Assembly: GCA_016872875.1 (NCBI GenBank) | Contig: VGYW01000518.1 | Coordinates: 1-5,477 of the forward strand | DNA length: 5,477 nucleotides | Direction: 5' to 3' | From: Planctomycetota bacterium | Lineage (GTDB): Bacteria; Planctomycetota; PUPC01; DSUN01 | In this document: positions 1 to 5,310 of the stretch, in pieces | How the letters are laid out: every line of letters begins with the position of its first letter | Numbering within the stretch: position 1 is the stretch's first letter | The notes under the pieces: model-generated | What the model saw: the letters and a program-made list of their open reading frames with translations, nothing else | Told to the model about the DNA's origin: nothing | The model's database searches: none | Translations under genes and position numbers: made by a program

Positions 1-125
1 AACGCCCCCGCCCCTGCCACAGCAGCCCCATGCCTAAACAGCACTCTCCTGTGGCCCCAACCCTACCCCTTGCACCTGACCGCACATACCGCCTCTCCCG
101 ATTCCGCAGCCCTGGCGAGGCGGGC

Positions 126-154
126 TTGACAACGCAGGGCGGGCGGTGTAGTCT
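126..154 (+). promoter_or_regulatory. Probable sigma-70-type promoter of the haem protein gene
   Basis: A perfect -35 hexamer TTGACA lies at 126-131. After 17 bases comes TAGTCT at 149-154, which matches TATAAT at four of six positions. Transcription would begin near 161 and leave a leader of about 30 bases before the ATG at 192. The -35 context GCTTGACA is identical to that of the other promoter in this window. The -10 is only moderate, so the call rests mainly on the -35 and on position. Positions 1-125 show no other supportable feature. Confidence 0.55.
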
Positions 155-191
155 AGAGCCTGGCCGAGTCCATCCAGATTGGGGGTCAGCA

Positions 192-3100
192 ATGGGCGGC
201 TCGCTTCGGCCTGGCGCGCATCTCATCGGTCTCGCCTTGCTCTTCGCCTCGCTCGCGGCGGCGGGGACGCCCAGCGTGGCGGAGCAGACGCGCGCGCTGG
301 TGGAGGCCGACTGGGTGGCGCAGGACGCGCGCTTCGCGCCCGCCGGTCCCCCTGTGGGCGGGGCCTCCGCGCCTGTGGGCGGGGCCTCCGCGCCCCGCGT
401 CCAGGCCGCGCAAGCCACCTGCACGACGGAGCAGGACGCGAGCGGCGGCGTGGACGGCGTGAAGAACGGCCGCTGGGGCTTCCACACCGCGAGCGCCGAG
501 ACCGACCCCTGGTGGCAGGTGGACCTCGGAGCGGTGGTGAAGCTCGACCGCGTGGTCGTCTTCAACCGCACCGACCGCAACACGGCGGCCAGGACACGCA
601 ACATCCGCCTCCTCGTCGCCGACAAGCCGTCGCGGGACGCCAAGGACTTCAGGCTCGCCTACCAGCACGACGGCACGCCGTTCGGCGGCGCGAAGGAGGG
701 CAAGCCCCTCGCCATCGCGCTCAAGGACAAGGGGGTCGCCGCCCGCGTCGTCCGCCTCGACATCGTGGGCCGCCTCTCCTTCGCGCTTGACGAGGTGGAG
801 GTCTATCCCGCCGACGCGCCAGAGCGGAACATCGCCCTCAAGCGCCCTGCCGACCAGAAGAGCGTGGGAGTCTACTCCTACCCCGGCACCCTGCCCGATG
901 GCCAGGACACCGCGGCCGCGCCCGCCGCGCCGCCCGCCCCGATCGCTGTAGGCGGGGCCTCCGTGCCCCGCTTCTCCCTCGCCCACATCCGCGATGAGGT
1001 GGAGCGCGCTAAGCGGCTCGCCGCGCGCATCCTGCCCCTTGCCCAGGGAAGCCACAGGCGGGACGCCTGTGCCACCATTGATAAGGCACTTGGGCAAGTG
1101 GCCGAGCTCGAGGGGCGCCTAGTGGCCGAGGAGAAGAAAGGTGGCACAGGCTTCCAGCCTGTGGCACGCGAGCTCTACCTTGCGGTCCGCCGGGCCAAGC
1201 GCGCCATCGCCTTCGCCAACCCGCTCCTGAACTTCGACAAGCTCCTTTTCATCAAGCGCCACGATGCCGCGGGCGTGTTCCACATGTGCGACCAGTTCTA
1301 CGGGTGCAACGCGCGGCCGGGCGGCGGACTCTTCGTCCTCGAACGCCCCTTCAGCGACAGCCCGAAGCTTATCAACCTGCTTGAGAACGCCGCGGTCGAG
1401 AAGGGCCGGCTGGCCGGCCAGAAGCTCGCGGGCGGAGCCTTCCTCTCCCCAGAGCTCTCCTTCGACGGCAAGACCATCCTCTTCGCCCACTCCCAGGCCA
1501 CCGCCTTCGCCAAGTCGGGCGGAAAGGAAACCTATCTCTGGGGGCCAGAGATCAGCTACCATATCTTCAAGTGCAACGCCGACCCTTCGGCGGCCTCAGG
1601 GCAGGCTGGCCTCGTGCAGCTCACGGACGGCTCGCCCGACGACTTCGACCCCTGCTTCCTCCCCAGCGGGCGCGTGGCATTCGTCACCGAGCGACGCGGC
1701 GGATACCTCCGTTGCGGGCGCCATTGCCCAGTCTACACCATCTTCTCGATGGAGCCCGACGGCTCGGACATCCAGCCCCTCTCCTACCACGAAACCCACG
1801 AGTGGCACCCCAGCGTCACCAATGACGGCATGCTCGTCTACAGCCGCTGGGACTACGTTGACCGCGACACGAACATCGCCCACCACATCTGGCTGTCGTA
1901 TCCCGACGGCCGCGACCCCCGCTCCTTCCACGGCAACTACCCCGTCCGCCGCGAGGGGCGCCCGTGGATGGAGATGAACATCCGCGCCGTGCCCAACTCC
2001 ACCAAGTTCGTCGCCGTCACTGGCGCCCACCACGGCCACGCCTACGGCTCGCTCGTGCTCATTGACCACAGGCTGCCCGACGACGGGGCGATGAGCCAGC
2101 TCGAACGCCTCACGCCCGACTGCCCCTTCCCCGAGGCCGAAGGCCGGCCCATCAACCGCTTCATGCAATACGGCACCCCCTGGCCCCTCAGCGAGGACGA
2201 CTACCTGGCCGTCTACGACGCCGATGCTCGCAATCGCGGCATCTACTGGCTCGACCGCTTCGGCAACAAGGAGCTCCTCTACCGCGACCCCGCCATCTCC
2301 TGCTCCGACCCCATCCCCCTCCGCCCGCGGCCAACTCCCCCCCTCATCCCCGACGAAACGACCCAGACCGCCCGCACCCGTGTGGCCCGGCCTCCTTCCT
2401 CTTCCCCCTCTCCCTCGGGGAGAGGGCAGGGTGAGGGTGCTGCTTCCCCCTCTCCCTCGGGGAGAGGGCAGGGTGAGGGTGCTGCTTCCCCCTCTCCCTC
2501 GGGGAGAGGGCAGGGTGAGGGTGCTGCTCCATCTCCCTCGGGGAGAGGGTGGGGTGAGGGTGCTGCGAGTGGCCGCCCCGCCACCATCGCCGTGATGAAC
2601 GTCTACGACAGCGATTTCGCCTGGCCCGCGGGGAGCAAAGTCGCCGCCCTGCGGATCATCCAGCTCCTGCCCAAGTCAACCCCCCCGCCCAACGTCCCGC
2701 GCATCGGCTGTGCCCAGCAGACCAACGCCCGCGCGGTCCTCGGAACCGTCCCCGTCGAGGCCGACGGCTCGGCCTACTTCGAGGCCCCCGTGGGCAAGCC
2801 CATCTACTTCCAGGCCCTCGACGAGCGCGGCCTCGCCATCCAGTCCATGCGCTCGGTCACATACGTCCACCCCGGCGAACGCCTCACCTGCCAGGGCTGC
2901 CACGAGCGCAAGCACACCACCAACCCTGTGGGCGGGACGTCCCCGTCCCGCGTCCCGGCTGCCCTCTTGCGCGCGCCCTCGGCGATCCAGCCCGACGTGG
3001 AGGGCTCCAACCCCTTCAACTACCCGCGCCTGGTCCAGCCCGCCCTCGACCGCGCCTGCGTGGCCTGCCACCGGGAGAAGAAGGCCATCGCCCTCGACGG

Positions 3101-3410
3101 CGCAGTCGCGGGAGCGTTCACACAGTCCTACAACGCCCTCGCCGCCAAGTATGGCTTCTACTTCCACGTCACCAACGGCTCGTTCAACGGCGGGGTCCAC
3201 GGCGGCGCGCGCAGCATCGCTGGCCAGTTCGGCGCCCAGGCCGCCCCCCTGATGAAGTACCTCACCGACGCCCACCACGGCGTCAAGCTCTCGCCCGAGG
3301 ACTTCCACCGCATCACGCTCTGGCTCGACTGCAATAGCGAGTTCCTCGGCGCCTACGAGGACGCCCCCGCCCAGGCCCGTGGCGAGCCGGTCCGCGCTTC
3401 CCTCGAATAG
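192..3410 (+). CDS. Secreted discoidin-domain protein with hydrazine-synthase-alpha-like beta-propeller and two haem-c motifs
   Basis: Product of 1072 residues. Seen: a signal peptide (Arg6, hydrophobic stretch about 11-22, likely cleavage after AAA at 24 or SVA at 30, no lipobox). Residues about 72-205 form a galactose-binding/F5-8 type C-like domain with the hallmark DPWWQVDLG at 105-113. A helical linker spans about 262-345. A beta-propeller-like region at about 345-710 has TolB-like turns (SFDGKTILFAHS, EPDGSDIQPL, YPDGRDPRSF) and the landmarks HMCDQFYGC, RGGYLRCGRHC and DRDTNIAHHIW. The C-terminal part (about 797-1055) has CQGCH at 900-904 and CVACH at 956-960, so two covalent haems are expected. 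The propeller plus two-haem layout fits the hydrazine synthase alpha family (HZS_alpha), whose relatives are common in non-anammox planctomycetes; the reaction here is unknown. The ATG at 192 is chosen because it begins the signal peptide and lies after the promoter, with a weak GGGGGT at 181-186 as ribosome site. Repeat-derived inserts occur at residues 54-69, 252-260, 286-295, 317-325, about 736-793 and 912-920. Confidence 0.85.
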   Translation: MGGSLRPGAHLIGLALLFASLAAAGTPSVAEQTRALVEADWVAQDARFAPAGPPVGGASAPVGGASAPRVQAAQATCTTEQDASGGVDGVKNGRWGFHTASAETDPWWQVDLGAVVKLDRVVVFNRTDRNTAARTRNIRLLVADKPSRDAKDFRLAYQHDGTPFGGAKEGKPLAIALKDKGVAARVVRLDIVGRLSFALDEVEVYPADAPERNIALKRPADQKSVGVYSYPGTLPDGQDTAAAPAAPPAPIAVGGASVPRFSLAHIRDEVERAKRLAARILPLAQGSHRRDACATIDKALGQVAELEGRLVAEEKKGGTGFQPVARELYLAVRRAKRAIAFANPLLNFDKLLFIKRHDAAGVFHMCDQFYGCNARPGGGLFVLERPFSDSPKLINLLENAAVEKGRLAGQKLAGGAFLSPELSFDGKTILFAHSQATAFAKSGGKETYLWGPEISYHIFKCNADPSAASGQAGLVQLTDGSPDDFDPCFLPSGRVAFVTERRGGYLRCGRHCPVYTIFSMEPDGSDIQPLSYHETHEWHPSVTNDGMLVYSRWDYVDRDTNIAHHIWLSYPDGRDPRSFHGNYPVRREGRPWMEMNIRAVPNSTKFVAVTGAHHGHAYGSLVLIDHRLPDDGAMSQLERLTPDCPFPEAEGRPINRFMQYGTPWPLSEDDYLAVYDADARNRGIYWLDRFGNKELLYRDPAISCSDPIPLRPRPTPPLIPDETTQTARTRVARPPSSSPSPSGRGQGEGAASPSPSGRGQGEGAASPSPSGRGQGEGAAPSPSGRGWGEGAASGRPATIAVMNVYDSDFAWPAGSKVAALRIIQLLPKSTPPPNVPRIGCAQQTNARAVLGTVPVEADGSAYFEAPVGKPIYFQALDERGLAIQSMRSVTYVHPGERLTCQGCHERKHTTNPVGGTSPSRVPAALLRAPSAIQPDVEGSNPFNYPRLVQPALDRACVACHREKKAIALDGAVAGAFTQSYNALAAKYGFYFHVTNGSFNGGVHGGARSIAGQFGAQAAPLMKYLTDAHHGVKLSPEDFHRITLWLDCNSEFLGAYEDAPAQARGEPVRASLE
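352..398 (+). repeat. Tandem VGG-coding palindromic repeat, copies 1 and 2
   Basis: Two identical 21-bp units lie at 352-372 and 373-393. The second continues into CCCGC, completing a perfect hairpin: GCGGGGC at 379-385, six-base loop, GCCCCGC at 392-398. The units encode PVGGASA twice, just after the signal peptide and before the discoidin-like domain, where extra residues are likely tolerated. The same element in the same frame recurs at 946-971 and 2926-2951. Confidence 0.8.
946..971 (+). repeat. VGG-coding palindromic repeat, copy 3
   Basis: GCGGGGC (952-958) and GCCCCGC (965-971) form a perfect 7-bp stem around a six-base loop, preceded by CTGTAG. It encodes AVGGASVPR in the proline- and alanine-rich linker between the discoidin-like domain and the helical region. 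It is in the same orientation and reading frame as copies 1 and 2. Confidence 0.8.
1051..1076 (-). repeat. CACAGGC palindromic repeat, minus-strand copy
   Basis: CACAGGCG (1053-1060), loop GGA, CGCCTGTG (1064-1071) form a perfect 8-bp stem. Read on the minus strand, the 26 bases match the copy at 1140-1165 at 24 positions. On the coding strand it gives SHRRDACAT inside the helical linker, a peptide recalled as recurrent in planctomycete protein sequences that carry this repeat. Confidence 0.85.
1140..1165 (+). repeat. CACAGGC palindromic repeat, plus-strand copy
   Basis: CACAGGCT (1145-1152), loop TCC, AGCCTGTG (1156-1163) form a perfect 8-bp stem. It encodes GGTGFQPVA in the helical linker, 63 bases after the oppositely oriented copy. 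The two differences from that copy fall on the two partners of the loop-closing base pair, so pairing is kept. Confidence 0.85.
2406..2560 (+). repeat. In-frame array of four 42-bp REP-like palindromic units
   Basis: Each unit has arm CCCTCTCCC, loop TCG, arm GGGAGAGGG, then CAGGGTGAGGG and a GCTGCTTCC linker. Stems lie at 2406-2426, 2448-2468, 2490-2510 and 2529-2549. Periods are 42, 42 and 39 bases. The last unit has lost one codon, has a mismatch in its left arm and carries TGGGG in place of CAGGG. The array encodes PSPSGRGQGEGAAS-type repeats (residues about 736-793) exactly between the propeller and the haem domain. The GGGAGAGGG..GGGTGAGGG pattern resembles dispersed REP-like elements known from many GC-rich bacteria. 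No unique spacers separate the units, so it is not a CRISPR array. Confidence 0.9.
2926..2951 (+). repeat. VGG-coding palindromic repeat, copy 4 with compensatory change
   Basis: GCGGGAC (2932-2938), six-base loop, GTCCCGC (2945-2951), preceded by CTGTGG as in copies 1 and 2. Compared with the other copies one stem pair has changed from G-C to A-T with both partners altered. It encodes PVGGTSPSR between the two haem motifs. Confidence 0.8.
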
Positions 3411-3424
3411 CAGCGGGAGCGGCG

Positions 3425-3451
3425 TCCACAGATTCCACAGATTGACACAGA
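3425..3451 (+). repeat. CCACAGATT-type repeat, left arm of a large inverted repeat
   Basis: The stretch contains two consecutive CCACAGATT words followed by GACACAGA, 15 bases after the haem protein stop codon. Its reverse complement recurs with small differences at 3597-3624. Similar CCACAGATT strings are a frequent intergenic repeat in environmental bacterial genomes (recalled, not checked). Confidence 0.65.
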
Positions 3452-3501
3452 CAGGCGAAGATAACCAACCGGGGTTCCACGCCCGAGTCCGGGAGCTGTT
3501 T

Positions 3502-3554
3502 GTAGTGCGGCCTTCAGGCCGTTCCCTGGCGGGACGGGCTGAAGCCCGCACTAC
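3502..3554. repeat. Two-hairpin intergenic inverted repeat (GTAGTGCGG element)
   Basis: The 24-base left arm (3502-3525) and the reverse complement of the right arm (3531-3554) agree at 21 positions, including nine perfect terminal bases, GTAGTGCGG and CCGCACTAC. Each arm contains its own small palindrome, CGGCCTTCAGGCCG on the left and CGGGCTGAAGCCCG on the right. Two of the three arm differences are the two partners of one pair within these palindromes. It lies between the two convergent genes and could fold in either transcript; there is no adjacent T-run. Confidence 0.85.
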
Positions 3555-3566
3555 GATCCTGCGGAT

Positions 3567-3592
3567 GCCCCATGCCCGAGTCGGGGCTTTTT
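3567..3592 (+). terminator. Possible intrinsic terminator after the haem protein gene
   Basis: GCCCC (3567-3571) can pair with GGGGC (3583-3587), directly followed by TTTTT (3588-3592). An alternative inner stem is CCCG/CGGG with loop AGT. It is about 157 bases past the stop codon at 3410 and oriented for that gene. On the minus strand the hairpin is preceded by A residues, so it would not serve the opposing gene. The outer stem is only 5 bp with a long loop, so the call is tentative. Confidence 0.45.
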
Positions 3593-3596
3593 CGTT

Positions 3597-3624
3597 TCTG
3601 TGGAAATCTGTGGCAATCTGTGGA
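3597..3624 (-). repeat. CCACAGATT-type repeat, right arm of a large inverted repeat
   Basis: Reverse-complement counterpart of 3425-3451, differing by one inserted base and a few substitutions. It lies 20 bases beyond the stop codon of the minus-strand flavoprotein gene, so each convergent gene ends beside one copy, both copies pointing away from that gene's stop codon. Confidence 0.65.
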
Positions 3625-3644
3625 CAGGGCTCTTCGATCACGCG

Positions 3645-5072
3645 TCACGGGTCGCGCGTCACGCCCATGAGGTAGCGATGGATTGCGGCGGCGGCGGACT
3701 TTCCGGCGCCCATGGCCTTGATGACGGTTGCGGCGCCGGTGACGATGTCGCCGCCGGCGAAGACGCCACGCTTGGAGGTCTGGCCAGTGGCCTCGTCGGC
3801 CACGATGTTGCCCCAGCGGGTCGTCTGAAGGTCGGGCGTGGTCTGGGGGACGAGGGGGTTCGGGCCGTTGCCGATGGCCACGATGATCTGGTCGCAGGGG
3901 AACTCGAACTCTGAGCCCTCGATGGGGACGGGGCGCGGGCGGCCGCTCTTGTCGGGCTCCCCGAGCTTCATGCGGATGCAGCGGACGGAGCGGACCCAGC
4001 CCTTGTCGTCGCCGAAGATTTCCGTGGGGGCGACGAGGAACTCGAAGCGGACGCCTTCCTGCTCGGCGTGGTGGATTTCCTCGATTCGGGCGGGCATCTC
4101 GGCCTTGGTGCGGCGATAGAGGATGTAGACCTCTTGCGCGCCGAGGCGAAGGGCGGTGCGGGCCGAGTCCATCGCCACGTTGCCGCCGCCGAAGACCACG
4201 GCGCGCGTGGCCTTGCGGATCGGCGTGTCGTGGTCGCTCCGATACGCCTTCATCAGGTTCGTGCGGGTGAGGAACTCGTTGGCCGAGAGGACGCCGTTGA
4301 ACTGCTCGCCGGGGATGTCGAGGAAGTGCGGCAAGCCGGCGCCCGTGCCCACGAACACCGCGTCGTAGCCGTTGGCGAGGAGCTGGTCCACGGTGTCGAG
4401 CTTGCCGACCACGTAGTTGGTGAGGATTTCGACGCCCATCTTGCGGAGGGTGTCCACGTCGCGCTGGACGATGGCCTTTGGGAGGCGGAACTCTGGGATG
4501 CCGTAGACGAGGACGCCGCCGGTCTTGTGGAAGGCTTCGAACATGGTGACGTTGTGTCCGAGCTTTGCGAGCTCGAAGGCGGCGGTGATGCCGGCCGGCC
4601 CGGAGCCTACGACCGCGACCCGCTTGCCCGTGGGCAGGGCGATTGGGGGGATGTTGGTCTCGCCACGCTGCATCTCGTGGTCGGCGGCGAAGCGCTCCAG
4701 GTAGCCGATGGCCACGGGGTCGCCCTTCTTGGCCAGCACGCAGGTCTTCTCGCACTGGTCCTCCTGGGGGCAGACGCGGCCGCAGACGGCGGGGAGGGTG
4801 GTCTGCTCCTTGAGCTTGCGGACCGAGGCGTCGAAATCCCCGTCCGCGATGAACTTGATGAAGCCAGGGATGTCAATGCAGACCGGGCAGCCGTCCACGC
4901 AGGCGGGCTTCTTGCACTGGAGGCAGCGGCTGGCCTCGAGGCGCGCCTGGTCGGGCGTCAAGCCGTAGGGCACCTCATCGAAGTTCCTGACGCGCACCTC
5001 GGGCGGCTGTTCGGGCATCTTCTGGCGTGGCGGCCGCTCCTTCTTGGGCGGCCTGGGGGCGGGCTCGGACAC
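3645..5072 (-). CDS. gltA: Glutamate synthase small-subunit-type NADPH/FAD/Fe-S oxidoreductase (GltA/GltD/NfnB family)
   Basis: Product of 475 residues, close to the roughly 460-480 usual for the family. In glutamate synthase the family member oxidises NADPH and passes electrons through FAD and iron-sulfur clusters to the glutamate-forming subunit; in NfnAB it is the large subunit of a bifurcating ferredoxin:NADP oxidoreductase. Seen: N-terminal iron-sulfur domain with cysteines at 50, 53, 58, 62 and 65 and a second set at 97, 101, 107 and 111; FAD-binding GSGPAG at 156-161 with Glu179 ending the second strand; NADPH-binding GGGNVAMDSAR at 295-305 with YRR at 319-321; and a C-terminal FAD motif FAGGDIVTGAATVIKAMGAG at 438-457. 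No domain is missing and no frameshift is seen. The GTG start at 5072 is chosen because AAGGAG lies six bases upstream; the downstream ATG at 5018 (residue 19, MPEQPPEVRVRNF) lacks such a site. No large glutamate synthase subunit or NfnA partner is adjacent, so GltA and NfnB roles cannot be separated here. Confidence 0.93.
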   Translation of the reverse strand: MSEPAPRPPKKERPPRQKMPEQPPEVRVRNFDEVPYGLTPDQARLEASRCLQCKKPACVDGCPVCIDIPGFIKFIADGDFDASVRKLKEQTTLPAVCGRVCPQEDQCEKTCVLAKKGDPVAIGYLERFAADHEMQRGETNIPPIALPTGKRVAVVGSGPAGITAAFELAKLGHNVTMFEAFHKTGGVLVYGIPEFRLPKAIVQRDVDTLRKMGVEILTNYVVGKLDTVDQLLANGYDAVFVGTGAGLPHFLDIPGEQFNGVLSANEFLTRTNLMKAYRSDHDTPIRKATRAVVFGGGNVAMDSARTALRLGAQEVYILYRRTKAEMPARIEEIHHAEQEGVRFEFLVAPTEIFGDDKGWVRSVRCIRMKLGEPDKSGRPRPVPIEGSEFEFPCDQIIVAIGNGPNPLVPQTTPDLQTTRWGNIVADEATGQTSKRGVFAGGDIVTGAATVIKAMGAGKSAAAAIHRYLMGVTRDP

Positions 5073-5078
5073 TGGCGA

Positions 5079-5084
5079 CTCCTT
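5079..5084 (-). promoter_or_regulatory. Ribosome binding site that fixes the GTG start of the flavoprotein
   Basis: On the minus strand AAGGAG is followed by TCGCCA and then GTG at 5072-5070. This six-base spacing is near ideal. The longer open frame from 5270 would start at about the promoter's -35 element and has no conserved sequence upstream of this point. Confidence 0.8.
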
Positions 5085-5099
5085 CTGTGCCACAAACCC

Positions 5100-5161
5100 G
5101 CAGAGTCTTGTCTCTCTGCAACGAATCCGGGAGCAAGAGAATCGAGGACGAGGACGATTCT
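5100..5161 (-). other. Leader of the flavoprotein mRNA with two small inverted repeats
   Basis: This is the promoter-to-gene leader, within a predicted untranslated region of about 160 bases. GCAGAG and CTCTGC (5100-5105 and 5114-5119) can form a 6-bp stem with an 8-base loop, 15 bases before the ribosome site. AGAATCG and CGATTCT (5138-5144 and 5155-5161) form a 7-bp stem around a GAGGAC-rich loop. Farther upstream, 5166-5190 is low-complexity CTG/GTC-rich sequence. No known riboswitch or attenuator is recognised, and a regulatory role is only possible. Confidence 0.35.
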
Positions 5162-5240
5162 TCGCTGCCGTCTGTCGTCTGCTGTCTGCCCTCTTCTGAC
5201 TGGGGAGAATGGGCGGAGCGCAATCTCCCGGCCTGCCCTT

Positions 5241-5270
5241 ATGATATGACGAGTCGGGGCGGCGTGTCAA
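5241..5270 (-). promoter_or_regulatory. gltA: Strong sigma-70-type promoter for the flavoprotein gene
   Basis: Read on the minus strand, TTGACA (5270-5265) is followed by 18 bases and TATCAT (5246-5241), matching the -35 and -10 consensus at six of six and five of six positions. Transcription would start near 5234. The -35 lies in GCTTGACA, the same 8-mer as in the other promoter of this window. This also argues against translation starting at 5270. Confidence 0.75.
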
Positions 5271-5310
5271 GCGCGGTGGCCGAGTATGGCCCCCAGTCCT
5301 GGTAGTTCCC

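Noticed and set aside
30..191. In-frame N-terminal extension of the haem protein from the ATG at 30
   Set aside because: It would place coding sequence over the TTGACA promoter and bury the signal peptide 54 residues into the protein.
2344..2532. Minus-strand open frame with repeated HPHPALSPRERGK
   Set aside because: It is the antisense reading of the 42-bp repeat array; such peptides are a familiar false-gene product of this repeat type, and it lies inside a well-supported gene.
2406..2560. CRISPR array
   Set aside because: Units are directly tandem with no unique spacers, and they are translated in frame within a gene.
192..3410. Genuine anammox hydrazine synthase alpha subunit
   Set aside because: The added discoidin domain, the absence of partner genes and the broad occurrence of related proteins in non-anammox bacteria make this assignment unsupported.
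2676..3641. Minus-strand open frame of 321 codons overlapping the haem domain and intergenic repeats
   Set aside because: Its N-terminal portion is translated from intergenic repeats and the rest mirrors the CxxCH-coding region; there are no recognisable motifs.
5085..5240. Riboswitch in the leader of the flavoprotein gene
   Set aside because: Only short, simple inverted repeats and low-complexity sequence are visible, with no match to a known aptamer core.
4068..5249. Long plus-strand open frame of 393 codons opposite the flavoprotein
   Set aside because: It is antisense to a gene with intact cofactor motifs; long antisense frames are expected at this GC content and no domain is recognisable.
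5073..5270. In-frame N-terminal extension of the flavoprotein to 5270
   Set aside because: It overlaps the promoter and repeats, has no family similarity, and a strong ribosome site points to the GTG at 5072.
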